The position numbers and the translations under genes are program-made. A DNA stretch of 64,000 nt from Trichoderma breve (lineage: Eukaryota; Ascomycota; Sordariomycetes; Hypocreales; Hypocreaceae), in contig NC_079232.1 of NCBI RefSeq assembly GCF_028502605.1, positions 5,084,001 through 5,148,000 of the forward strand. The letters run 5' to 3'. The stretch's first letter is position 1. Every line of letters begins with the position of its first letter. Shown piece after piece: positions 11,302-22,422 of the stretch. The notes under the pieces were generated by a model that did no database searches, was not told the DNA's origin, and saw only the letters and a program-made list of their open reading frames with translations.

Positions 11302-12515
11302 GACGGAACCAAGTCAGACAGCACAAGGCCGATTGGGGGAACTGCCCAGTCTAAGCCCGCGATAAGTGATGAATGCGTATAAGTGATTGGGAGGTTGGTC
11401 CTTGGAGTCAATGCTTGGTGGACCCATGAAATGTTGCCCAGTGAGTACAGTAGTTTGCTGTGGAGAAGCAACTGTTTCAGAGGAGAGGGTGAAGAGAGGA
11501 AAAGTGGAAATGAATGTCTTCGAAGGAGTATACGAGTAATGCCGCAGCACCGACCAGCGTTATAGGATTTGTACAGACTGAGTAGGGGGACTCGAATGTG
11601 ATCTGAAGGACTGGGCGGAATCGATATAGGCAAGCTGTGAGAATGCTAGCCGAGGTGTTCTAGATGGCCTCGACGGGATACACCGGTAGCAAGAGTAGAG
11701 CAGAGCAGAGCAGGACGGAAGCAGTGCTGAAAGAAGATGTGGAGGGAATGTGGAGGGATTGCAAACAAGAGCAGAGAGCAGAAAACGCACAAAGCACAGC
11801 AAAGGATTGTGTAGTTTGCTTCCTTCAAGATGGCATTGTGACGAGGGAGAAGGCCAGTCAGTCATTCAGACAGACGAGAGGTGGGACTGTGGGCTAGTAA
11901 TAGTTGCAGCTTGACAAATGCAAGACCGAGCACAGGCGTCCTGTACCTTGGAAGTTAGTACAAAGTAGGGTACGATTCCTGGCCCGGCCAAATCAGAAGC
12001 TCAAGAGCAGAAAAAAAAACAGAGCAAAAGAGATGTCAAAAAGGGTATCCACCGCAATGCATCTCGTCAAAAAGCTTTCACAAGGGCCGGGGACAGGGGT
12101 CGAGCGCGAGGTTAATGAGGGTGGGCCGGACGAGGTGCTGAACAGTGCGTGACAGGCGGGGGGCACCACCGAGGCTAGCGGACTAGCAGGCACTGGACAT
12201 GCATTCATAGTGCTGAGTATGCGAGTCCAGGCGGCAGAGAATTGCACTGATAGAGGCTATGGCCGGCTTTGCGAGTACCGGTACAGGGCCTGAAGCCCAG
12301 AAGCCCACATAATGCAGGGCATGGCTGCGGAGGGACACCCGGCAATCCGTGGTGGACTGCGGCTTGGCCTGACAGGATTCGATGGATGAGTGACGGGAAG
12401 TTCCAGCGCCTCAGAGCCCAGCAGTGGTGGCGCTTCGGAAGTACCAGTACTCGTACCTGAATGCTTTGTTCGAGAGCCCAAAGTGCCTTATCTTGGTAGT
12501 AGCCAGAATGAAAAA

Positions 12516-12527
12516 TCAAATTTGATT
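12516..12527. repeat. Perfect 12-bp palindrome ATCAAATTTGAT
   Basis: The sequence is its own reverse complement and is followed directly by TATATCAAATCAAATT, so the half-site ATCAAAT recurs three times in about 25 bases. It sits in an otherwise empty region. It could be a regulatory dimer site or chance in AT-rich DNA. Confidence 0.5.
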
Positions 12528-15500
12528 ATATCAAATCAAATTAAACGTCGGTTGCCCGTGGCTGAGGCATTGAGTTCCTTGTGCCTGTGTCTGATACGCG
12601 CTAGGGCTGAGCAAAAGGATTCAAATTCTATCAACATCCATCCGTCCTATGACTAACCCACGAGGTAGGCACACATCACAGCTCGGCAGATTTTTGTCCT
12701 TACATATGCGCACATTCAGCTCAAGCACACCTGATTTTACTTTTGTGACAGGTAACACGATCCATGGCAGCTGAGATGCTAAACTAACTACTAACAAAAG
12801 ATGCTTGCCACTAGCTGCCCAGTCCTGCACAAGAGCATCATGAAATCTCGCCAAAATTTCAGCGCACACAACCTCCAGGCAAAAGAGTGCGGGGGGGCCC
12901 CAACACCAACCCGAACCACATGTGAGACCAAGAAATTAATCATATTATTTATCACATTACTTTCGCCTTCCTTTTTATTTTACTTTTTCTTAGCCAAAAC
13001 TTGTCCCTCACGTTTTTCTTCTTTTGTTCAGGCCGCCAGGCATAGCGGGCGAAGATACCGACGATACGACGCCAACTCGCCCGCGCAGCGTTATTCATTC
13101 CTACTTGGTGGTGTATTCTGCGAGCGCATTACCAACAGCGCCGAGCCAGAATCATAACTTTGCACAAAGCATGACGTTCTGCCTGACCCGAGTGTCTTGC
13201 CGAGCAGCGAATCATGGCCGAGGGACTAGGACGCCGTGCAAACAGCAACAACGACTCTCCCCGCCGAAAAAAAGAAAAGAAAGCATGTCTTAGGCAGGGG
13301 TACAAAAGGCGTCTAAAAGACGTATTACGAGGACGGGCCATCTTGCCCCGAGATGAGGGAGCCCGAGGACCTGGACATGAGCTGCCCCTAGCTTGCAGGC
13401 GATATCAGAGATTATCATGGACTTGTCGTCAATCTCAACGCAAACGGCACCGGCTCCCAGTTATTCGGGTCCCCCTTATTGCTGTTTCTATTATTACCAG
13501 ATGCTGGACGAGGATGCCCAGGCCCGGAGTTGCAGGCTTCTGATCTGTCTCCGGCGCTTTGGGATGGCCCTGCTAGTGCTGGCGACTAGCTAGGGTTGCA
13601 GTCTGCTTAGTAGTGGTAGTATCATGCTGACCCACGAGCTACCAGTAGGCCGACGGAGATCAGCGAGACAAGACTCAGCCCTCGCCCTCCCCTCCCACCG
13701 ATTGGCGTGGAGCTCTGACTGAAAGAGGGTGGGCAGCAAAAGAGAGCATCGCCGTAGGGCCGAGGCCATGCAGCGCTTCGATTGGCAAAAAAGTAAAAGC
13801 CCTATCGCGGCACGCGGCTCGATCCCGATTCGACGATTTCGAGCCAGAAAACTTACGAGCGCGCAAAGAGTTCCTGCAAGACCAACGATAGTGCAAACCT
13901 TTTGTGCCGCTTCCAAGACACACAAACGAGCACGCGTTGCTTCACGTGGGCAGTCATTGTATCATTCATGAACAATGAAAGCGGCAGACAAAGTTTTTCT
14001 CTTATCCCCTCTTCCGTCGGACCGTCCACGAGCAGGGGTTGGTTGGGCCCATTGTGGGTGCGTTTGAAACGGCAATCGTGGAGATCGAGTTGAATCCAAG
14101 GAATTTCCGGCTTCTTCGCCTTATTCATTCCAAGTCTTTCCATCGCCCAACTGCATAGCCTCGATAAAAATTGGGTCCAGTGTCGCCAAGTTCGATAGGC
14201 ATTTGCCAGTTGGCATTGTATCTGCCGTACGGGGTGCTTCGTACTACGCGTTGCACAGCACGTCACCTTACAGATACGAACATACCTCTCGTCTGCATAC
14301 CGTATTGTTTTGTGACATCTCAAGCGCGTGGGCGATACGTCGAGATGATTCGTCCGCAGCTTCAGTCCGTGAGGTGGTGGTGCTATCAGATGCCAGCAGA
14401 TGCTATCCTAACTTACCCGATGCTACAGACCGTCCACGCTGCAGATCAACGGCCGCTTCGTGATGCAAGTCTCACGCAAACTTTACCCTCTTTCAGTTCT
14501 TACGAGATGCAAGGGATTAATCCACTGGAAGCAGAGGATCTGAACCGCGACCGCGACCGCGACGGTTACGCGCAAAGTTTGGGCCAGTGACTGACGCGGC
14601 CGTTGTTTGTCATCAAGAGTCATGGAGTTCAATGGCCCTCAGGACAGCGGCATTTGTTGAATACGAAGCGCTGTGCTCATGGCATGGGGCAATGTTCCTG
14701 CAGTAGCGCGTGATATGCAAAACCTCTGTGCGTGCAGCTTGCATGATGCTAGGATGCAAGAGCCACTGCGATTTGCTGGGCTGAGCCCCCAGAATCCTGA
14801 CACGGCTTACAATACAATCTGGATGCTGGGCTCGTAAGCAAAAGGCCTTTTCAGTCCCTTGCTGCCCGTTCGAAAAGTATTGAGAGCCCATGGGATATCG
14901 CAACGCCAGGCAGTTGGTCGTTTTCTCGCACAGAACAACGAGATATGCGGGATTACCACGACATACATGTGCACGAGTTGTTATGTGGCCAACAAGAGTG
15001 GAGCATATACTCGACAGTCAAACCAACTCTTGATGTTTGTTTTTTACGACTTCAATCGCAGTATGAGCACCAAAAGAGCTTGTGAATGCTCAAAGCACTA
15101 CCGTAGATTACTGATTTGGCTCAACCCGTCAAGTTTATGCCGCCGCGTGGCTTGGGCGCGATTGAGCCCTGGCCACGATCATATGTAAACGCTTTGGCCG
15201 CCGATTGACGATACAAGAGGCTGCGTGGGTTTCAGTGCGATTCTTTGACCCTAGCCGTCATGGCAAACCAGACACCCGAGATCCTAATGAAACACCCGCG
15301 ATGGCTTTATGCAATCGCCATTTTGTACACAGAGGACAGAACAAGGCATAGCTATCAGCATCGTCATCAGCTTGTCGTATTTTATTCCGTTTGTAGATTC
15401 TCGGTAGAGCTTGGCAACTCAAGCGAGCATCTACAACATCCTACACATGCGCATGGACAGCGGAGTACAAGTGCATTTGCCACCAAGCCGCAGGCCGCAG

Positions 15501-16697
15501 CCGTCAGGAACTTCCCGGAACACATACGCACAAGTCTGGCGCTTCATCAGCTGGATGCGGCCCAGAGCGCGGCCATGAGCCATTGTCAGCAGAAACATGT
15601 CCTGCACGGGCCACGGTGAAAACAGAGCTCTGGGAGCCAGGCACGAAGGATCAAGGCTTTGCCGTGCTGCTGGAATCCTTAATGCTACTCTGTAATAATA
15701 ATAGTAAGTCGTAGATGGTATCAAGCACATGGGGAGCTTGCAAATGCGATTCATGACGGGCGTCATCAAGCCGGCCTCCCTGGCAATAAGCTGTGCATTA
15801 GATACGTGCACTCTGTAAGCTCTTTTATTTCCCTTTCTGCATCTTGGCTTTTGTGAAACCACGTAGACGATTACGTTAGTAGGTAAGGATTTCAGCTGAG
15901 GACGTCTACTAGGCGTAGCCAATCTAGGGAGCTTAGTTTAGATCAGACATGTCTAGGAAGAGCCGTGTTTCAACCACGCGGCCTTTCATACCTGACAACA
16001 TAATCTAACTACCTACCTGGTCAACTAATACTAGGCAGAGTAGAATTCGTAGAGAGATTATACAGATGATTCAGATGCTTAGCAATGCAACTGTGAGAAC
16101 AGTTCGTGTTTGTTGAATGTCTGTGACTAATCCAGTCCATTTCCACTGGCAACATTGCCAACAACTTCTACTTCACTCACACAGATACGTATTCCAGATA
16201 CGTCAGCCAAAGTGCTCATGCTCAACAACCAGATGCCCATTCTATTTTTGTTGGTGCCAATGATGATCAAATGCATATCCTCCCCGTCGATCCCATCCAC
16301 CCCAAACCGATTTCCTACAGATTCATCAAAATGTTGAGGTGAGCTTTCGGGGTGGCGTCTGGAAGTAGCCGGATAGCCTACTGACCAGCCCCGATCGGGC
16401 ATCCAAAGGGACCTACGGGCCGGCAGTTTCCCAATGTCCCGAGAATGAACCCAATGGCAGTTTGTAGGTTCGGGTCATGGAAGCTGACAGCTGGATCGAT
16501 TCGTCATGAGGCTTGCGGAGATGCAAAGTTCTCCCCCACTTTCAATCCGGGGAGAGAGGCTTTGGCAGCGGCTATCCGGTTGCGTAAAGTGACACGGGTT
16601 GCCGAAGGGGGATGGCCAACAAAAAAAAACGGTGCCTTTCACGGGTTGGGCATTGAGTTTATCGGATGTGGGAGGTTGAATAAAGAATGAGATAAGG

Positions 16698-16705
16698 TAT
16701 ATATA
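16698..16705 (+). promoter_or_regulatory. TATA box of the cupin gene
   Basis: TATATATA occurs 113-120 bases before the ATG at 16818, a normal distance for a fungal TATA promoter. No other TATA-like run lies closer to the start. Confidence 0.5.
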
Positions 16706-16817
16706 GCGTCGAGGTAGTGGTGATTTTGGGTTATTTGAATTGTGTGACACTTACAAAGCCAACAAACCGTTGAAGTAATAAACTTTTAAAGCAACAAACT
16801 GTTTGAAAAGCGCAACA

Positions 16818-17409
16818 ATGTCCATCGTTCAGCCACAGGAATACCAGACCGTTGACGACGTGCCATACCAGCGAGGGTAAGGATATCCATCACCAACTCT
16901 GTCATCCATCTTGTATTCCCATGTTCCATCACATTCCGGGCATTGCAGTAGATTTCACTTACACACAATCTTACAACATGCTATTACATCACAAAGACTA
17001 ACAAACCGTCTCTTCTCGATAATTCAGCCGTCCTCTCCCAACCGTCACCCCCGTCTTCCAGAACAAGCTGCCCAACTCGCCCGGAAAGACGTCCATCGGC
17101 CTCCTCGTCGACTTCCCGCCCAACTCGTCAACGCCTCCCCACACGCACGGCGGCGCGGCCATCTCCGTCTTCGTCATCAAGGGCACCGTGCTCAACAAGA
17201 TGAACGATGGCCCGACTCGTGTGATCCCGGCGGGCGGCACGTGGTTCGAGGCCCCCGGCTGCCACCACCGAACCAGCGACAACTTCAGCACCACGGAGCC
17301 GGCGCAGATCCTGGCGACGATGGTGGTTGACACAAAAACCGTTGAGGAGGGCGGGATGGCGGCTCTTGTTGTGCTCGACCCGGAGTATGCTGATATCAGA
17401 CTTGGTTAA
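16818..17409 (+). CDS. Small cupin-domain protein
   Basis: This two-exon gene (16818-16876 and 17028-17409; intron 151 nt with branch site GACTAACA) encodes 146 residues. The single beta-barrel cupin domain covers most of the protein. Motif 1 is seen as TPPHTHGG with two metal-ligand-type histidines, followed by the conserved VIKGTV turn. Motif 2 appears as PAGGTWFEAPGCHHR. The ATG lies in a good context (CAACAATGTC) and a TATA box precedes it. Small single-cupin proteins include isomerases, dioxygenase-like enzymes and quercetinase relatives. The sequence does not tell which reaction, if any, this one catalyses. It has no signal peptide, so it is probably cytosolic. There is no biosynthetic cluster around it. 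Confidence 0.85.
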
Positions 17410-18438
17410 ATTGATATGCTGCAATGAAGAGAACCGGAAGCTCGGAAAGGGTGTTGGTGTTGCCAATATCAGAAGTGGCCAGCGGAGGCTCGGATTGCTG
17501 TTAGTAAACGGGGCATCTCAGCAGGAAGGCAAAATGATCATGTAAAACAATCAATAGCAACGAATCGTTTTGACAAACTAGTGTGTCCCCATGATGCCGG
17601 AGGTTTTCAATGGAGTTGCGGTCGTTGTCGTACCTCTCGGAATATTGCTGTGCAGGTCCCCTATGGCGTCACTGCAGCAGAGGCCGGGCAAGTTGTGTCG
17701 CTACCCCCTGTAATTCCGTCCCCCGTAGGCCCCCGAGACTGGAAACGCCACAGCGGCTTCAGGCGTCTGCCAGCACCGCAGTTGGCTGCTACCGGGCACT
17801 GCTCAGCGGTCTGATGACGCTCCAAGTCACTGGGTCGCTCTTCGAGGCGTAGAGCATAGAAGTGGTACGAAACCTCGAACCACCGCCCGGCCATTTTACG
17901 TTTTCGCCTCCAATGTTGATCAGCGGCACATCACGCTGGACTCAAACCTTGTGCTCCTGCATATGCCATTGACCAAAGCAGCTCTTAATACTGTACGCAC
18001 GCCCCTTCGCCTCAAGCCATCGATTCACCATGGCAGCGTTCGCTTCCGGTCATTGCTTCAACACTTGAACTCTTGACTCATCCTCTGCCAACTCCACCAT
18101 TGTCCTACAACAAACACCTACTTTTATTCTCCCGCTCGCCCTCCCTCCATGCTCAGCTACGACAAACTAAACAAGCCACTTGGACACCTGGACGACCTGA
18201 CGATACTTTGCGTCGCAATCAGCCCTACCTGACAAACTCTACGCTAGGCTACCTACAGTTTTTTTTTTTTTTTTCTATCACCAGCTCCCAGCTTGATAAC
18301 CTGAGAAACATCAAACCTGAGCAAACAGAGCAGACCAGACCTCTGTAACCCTTCAATCCGTCTTTGCGAAACGAAAACAATAAACAAATCCAGTCTCACG
18401 CTCATCCGCATCACCGAATTGAATTGAATCTGCCAGCG
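17410..18438. other. Intergenic: 3' end of cupin gene and promoter of coiled-coil gene
   Basis: No gene is supported. The right part carries a 16-base T run at 18259-18274 and pyrimidine-rich sequence, as expected of a promoter and 5' leader for the gene starting at 18439. Confidence 0.5.
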
Positions 18439-19668
18439 ATGGCGGCCAACGGTGACGTCTCTTCCGTGCCCCGCTCCGAGTCCCCCACTGGATCGCCTCG
18501 ATCCGCGTCCATTTCGTTGCATGCCGCAGCCGCTATGAATGCCGGCCTCCAACGAGAACCTTCACGCAGTAAGTCGGAATCAGCCGATCTGCCTCTCCCG
18601 GCTAAAAAGCTTGTCCATCGACTGCGCTTTTTCGCTCTTGCTGCCACCACTCAAACCACCCTGTCCTCACCACTCTAACTCGCCGTTTAGGATCGTCCAA
18701 CAGCTCTCTAGCTCGCAGCCTCGCATCCCCGCCCAGCCGCCGACGATCGACCATCCTGATGAACCTCCAGCTAAACGACCCTGCGGTGCCAGCACCGGGC
18801 GAGTTCCAAGAACACATGAGGGCGAGCCCGCAGCCTTATAGCGGCGGCATCCCGCCAGAGTCGAGCCGACATATCAGGACACCGAGTCTGGGTGAGCTCC
18901 ATCAGGAGCTCGAGGCAGAGCAGGAGGGCCATGTCGTAAGCAACAAGCACCAGCTCTATTGAATACTACTTGGTGGAAAGAGCAGATACTAACGAAATTT
19001 GAAATTTACAGAATCGCCTTTTGAACATGATTCGACAACAGCAGCTAGAGCTTCAGCGCCTTCAAGCAAGCCATCCGCATGCATCTGGCGGAGACGAGAG
19101 TGCGACCGCGAGTGTTGCTGGCTCCGAGAGACCACACCGGTCGCTGCCTGTCCCCATCTCGACCCAGTCCCCAACCGGAAACCATGTTCCATCGATTTCT
19201 GGCTCGTCATTTTCTCGATCGCCCATCTTCCCTCACCACCGGAACTCTATGGAGATGGCTCGCGCCGACATGCAGCGCCGGTCCAGGACGCCAAGCCGAA
19301 ACGCCTCACCTCGACTGCGGGCGACTTCCATCAGTGCCGAGAGCGGGGACTGGTCTCTGTTCCGCGACGAAAGCGCCTTTTACCAGGCCGAAACACAGAT
19401 GCTGACCCGCGAGAACCAGATGCTCCGGCATCGCATTCGTGAACTGGGTAGGTTACCTGCTACTTTCTTCCACTGCTGCCTAAACACACCCCAGAAGGAC
19501 AAGTGAGAGGCAATAAAATGCATACAAAGATGCTAACTCCTATGCATAGAAAAACAAGTCTCTGAAATGACCAGCTCTCCCGTACCAAACGAGCCGCCGG
19601 TGTCTTCAAATCTTACTCGATCGTCGACCTCGGCCGAGGAGAGCGAATCTGTGTCCAGGGCAGCATAG
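18439..19668 (+). CDS. Conserved-type hypothetical protein with C-terminal coiled coil
   Basis: I join four exons: 18439-18568, 18691-18935, 19012-19447 and 19550-19668. All junctions keep phase and have branch sites (CTAACTCG, ACTAACG, GCTAACTC), giving 309 residues. The N-terminal two thirds are rich in Ser, Pro and Arg, with many SP/TP-like sites, and look disordered. A short helix near LGELHQELEAEQEGH is followed, in exon 3, by NRLLNMIRQQQLELQRLQ. Near residues 245-275, FYQAETQMLTRENQMLRHRI continues across the last intron into RELEKQVSEM, a clear coiled coil. The last residues are again Ser/Glu-rich. I do not recognise a named family. The coiled coil suggests an oligomeric or scaffold protein; function unknown. 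Exon structure is well supported, first ATG less so. Confidence 0.75.
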
Positions 19669-20327
19669 CCGCACCCTGTGTGTCAATTTACCGCTATGCG
19701 GCGACGGTTACGATTGCCAGCCATGTGGAAATTGCCAAATTGCTTTGAAAACTGGAGGCCGATTGTAAAAGTATTGGGCCGCATGCTTTGATTCTATATG
19801 CGAGGTTCAACAACATGGTAGCAGGTTGCTTTTGGCTGGCGTCTAGGCGATGGTTGACAAAACCAATCGGGTCATAATATCAGTGGTCTTTTTTCACTTT
19901 TGCTAGATGGAGTTTCTTTCCTTTTCGTAGGTAGTGAGTGATATCGAGAGACTGTGAGATGGCCGTTGCTGAGCTGCAATTCGGATCATGCAGCCACGTT
20001 CCATGTCACGGGGAAGGTCATCAATTCTTCGTCTGAGAACTAAGACTCAATCTCAATTATCACGAGAATTACCAATAAAAACATGTCGCAAATAACAAGC
20101 ATATCCGGCTATTCATTTGATTTCATATCAGTATTTCATAGGACATGATGACCTTCTGCTGGTCTCAGTCTGGGGTTCAATGTGGGTCTCCAACTTTCTT
20201 ATGAAGCTTCTCTAAAAGCTACCCACCTCATATAGCCGACTTACCCTGAATCAAAACCACATCAAGCCCATTCTTGTTCATCTGCATTCTTTCTTGCTCA
20301 TATGCAGTCTCGGAAACGATAGGGAAG
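19669..20327. other. Intergenic: promoter of L2HGDH
   Basis: No gene is supported. An in-frame ATG at 20274 lies upstream of the start chosen for the dehydrogenase, but translation from 20328 gives a better mitochondrial presequence. Confidence 0.5.
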
Positions 20328-20486
20328 ATGCTGGCAAGGAGGGCAGCAAGATTGATTCGTCTGTCCAGCCAGACTCGGCACGTCCAGGCTTTAAATTTCA
20401 GCTCTACGGCGAGTGTCCAAGCTGATTTCACTCATGCGGCAAGTTGTTTCATATAACCTTTATATATTCTACATCATCTCAACAAC

Positions 20487-20519
<33 letters not shown>

Positions 20520-21713
20520 GTCTTAACCAAACTCGACATCTAACATGGTTCGCTCCAGGTCATCGGCGGCGGCGTCGTCGGTCTCGCCATTGCCCGCCAG
20601 CTGTCCCTCCAGCCCGGCACATCCACCGTGCTCATAGAGCGGCACTCCGCTGTCGGCACAGAGACCAGCTCGCGCAACAGCGAGGTCATCCACGCTGGCA
20701 TCTATTACGGCAAGGATACCCTCAAGGCGAAGCTCTGCCTCCGAGGCAAGGACCTGCTGTACGAGCTCTGCGACAAGCACGGCGTCGCCTATAGTAGGAC
20801 GGGCAAGTGGCTCGTTGCCCAGAACGACGCGCAGAGGGAGGCCCTGGAGAGGATCCACGCTCTTTGTACTGATGAGATTGGCGTTCCGGTGAGATGGGTG
20901 TCTGACAAGGAGGTCCGTGAGCGCGGCGAGGGTGTCTTGGCCAAGGCTGGTGCCCTGGAGAGCCCGACGACGGGCATCGTCGACTCTCACGGCCTGATGC
21001 TCTGCTTGCAAGGCCTCTTCGAGGACGCCGGCGGCATTGTCGCCCTGAGCTCTCCCGTTGTAGGCGTCCGCCCGCTCTCTCAGGGAGGATCCTCGCCCCC
21101 GGGCAACGCAGGCTGGGAAATCGACGTCTCGGACGGCCCCGGCGGCGACGTGTCCACCATGACGGCCGAGACACTCATCAACGCCGCCGGCCTCGGCTCC
21201 GTCGCCGTCCACAACATGATTGTGCCCCCCTCGCAGCGCAAGCAGCTCTTCTACGCAAAGGGCAACTACTTCTCCTACTCGGCCTCCCGCCCCAAAATCT
21301 CCCGCCTCATATACCCGGCTCCCGAGCCCGGCGCCAGCGGACTCGGCACGCATCTCACCATCGACCTCGCCGGACGGATCCGCTTCGGCCCGGACGTCGA
21401 GTGGGTGGACGATCCGAATGACCTCACTGCCAACGCCTCACGGCTGCAGCAGGCCGTTGCCGAAATCCAAAAGTATCTCCCGGAAGTAGATGCCAGCGCC
21501 CTGGTGGCCGACTACGCAGGTATGCGGCCCAAGCTGGCGGCAAAGGGCGCGGCGTCGGCAACGGACAAGGGCTTCGAGGACTTCATCGTCAGAAAGGAAC
21601 AAGGCTACGAAGGCTGGGTTAATCTGCTGGGCATCGAAAGCCCTGGGTTGACAAGCAGCCTTGCCATAGCAGAAATGGTACATAGGCTTCTACATGGCCA
21701 AGCGAGCACATAG
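20328..21713 (+). CDS. L-2-hydroxyglutarate dehydrogenase, mitochondrial
   Basis: This FAD enzyme oxidises L-2-hydroxyglutarate to 2-oxoglutarate and clears a toxic side product of malate dehydrogenase. It has two exons, 20328-20438 and 20559-21713, and 421 residues, normal for the family. Residues 1-30 form an arginine-rich, acid-free mitochondrial presequence (MLARRAARLIRLSSQTRH). The intron falls directly before the FAD-binding loop VIGGGVVGLA (residues 38-47). The family block SSRNSEVIHAGIYY follows, and near the C-terminus the YAGMRPKL region and the LLGIESPGLTSSLAIA end of the FAD domain. The intron begins with GC (G^GCAAGT) and ends CAG; no GT donor gives the right frame. It also contains a (CA)15 tract. 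A start at the upstream ATG 20274 is possible but would spoil the presequence. Confidence 0.93.
20439..20558 (+). other. GC-AG intron of L2HGDH
   Basis: The 120-nt intron has donor GCG^GCAAGT, branch site CATCTAACATG and acceptor CTCCAG^GTC. Joining the phase-0 exons gives FTHA-VIGGG, the expected FAD-loop context. No nearby GT donor keeps the frame. Confidence 0.85.
20489..20518. repeat. (CA)15 microsatellite in an intron
   Basis: Fifteen tandem CA dinucleotides are visible within the GC-AG intron of the L2HGDH gene, upstream of its branch site. Confidence 0.95.
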
Positions 21714-22422
21714 GATATATCACTTACATCTCAAGTCAATGAATTCTTTCAGTACGATACCATTACTTCATTTTAAATAGAAGAAAAAAAAGGAGAAAAC
21801 CATGCAATTTCCATATTTAGACCGGATATCATACACAAGCAAAAAAGCGAGTCCTGCAACAAGTCTGCAGCGACAGGTGGACTGGACCCATCCAGATTTT
21901 GGCCAAAAGGGCATCAGAAAGCAAAACGGCGCGTTAGCAAAGAGAAAAAAAAAGAAGCATACTCCCACCCTTGTGCAGATCAATTATTCCATGCCGGGGA
22001 ATTTGAAAAAAGAAACAAGAGGAAGGAGAAAAAGAGCCATGTAAGCAGGAAATAGAAAAAGACAATGTCAAAGCCCAAACACCCAGCTCAATTCCATTTC
22101 GTAAACCATTCATCCCAGAGACCATTAAAAAGAGTGAAGTAAAATGGGGGAGGAAAGAAATGAGAAAGAAGAAGAAAAAGAAGAAGATAGCGAAGCAAGT
22201 TTCATAAAAAAATAAAAGCATACAGAGACGCAAAGAGGGTCCTGACAACTTTTCCCTGGGTTGTCCAAATTGGGCAACATTATCGTGCCCAGACACTGAA
22301 AACCTCAAGTTCCAACGCCAACCAATCCTTGTTATACTTGCAAAATGCATTAACTTGTGACGATATGGAACCCTTTTGAGATGGGGCCTCTCTCATTCCC
22401 TTCCTTGGTAGGGAGTAATGCT
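21714..22422. other. Convergent intergenic spacer
   Basis: This A-rich and purine-rich spacer separates the 3' ends of L2HGDH (+) and the Crt10-like gene (-). Reading frames across it are low complexity. No gene is supported. Confidence 0.6.

Larger units (their letters stand above)
11302..16817. other. Gene-poor region (about 5.5 kb)
   Basis: I find no gene here. The left kilobase is the probable promoter and leader of the PH-domain gene. Open frames such as 13853-14323 (-), 14171-14590 (+) and 15431-15922 (-) overlap each other on both strands and are rich in Cys, Arg and His without any domain. They have no splice-linked partners. Small features include the perfect 12-base palindrome ATCAAATTTGAT at 12516-12527 followed by AT-rich direct repeats, a GTAC-rich patch near 12438-12460, and a short run of CGCGAC repeats near 14550. 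I see no transposase, reverse transcriptase or terminal repeats. An unannotated non-coding RNA or a gene made of very small exons cannot be excluded. Confidence 0.45.

Noticed and set aside
15431..15922. 163-residue minus-strand frame
   Set aside because: Contains a run of Tyr from a TAA/TAG-type repeat on the other strand and no domain; opposite-strand frames of similar length exist.
17865..17890. GGTTCGAGGTT-like T-loop on the minus strand (tRNA candidate)
   Set aside because: The flanking bases do not pair as a T-stem and no acceptor or anticodon arms were found. No other tRNA candidate held up.
20523..21353. 276-residue open frame antisense to L2HGDH
   Set aside because: Same cause: codon bias of the sense gene. 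No motif; it spans the sense intron boundary.
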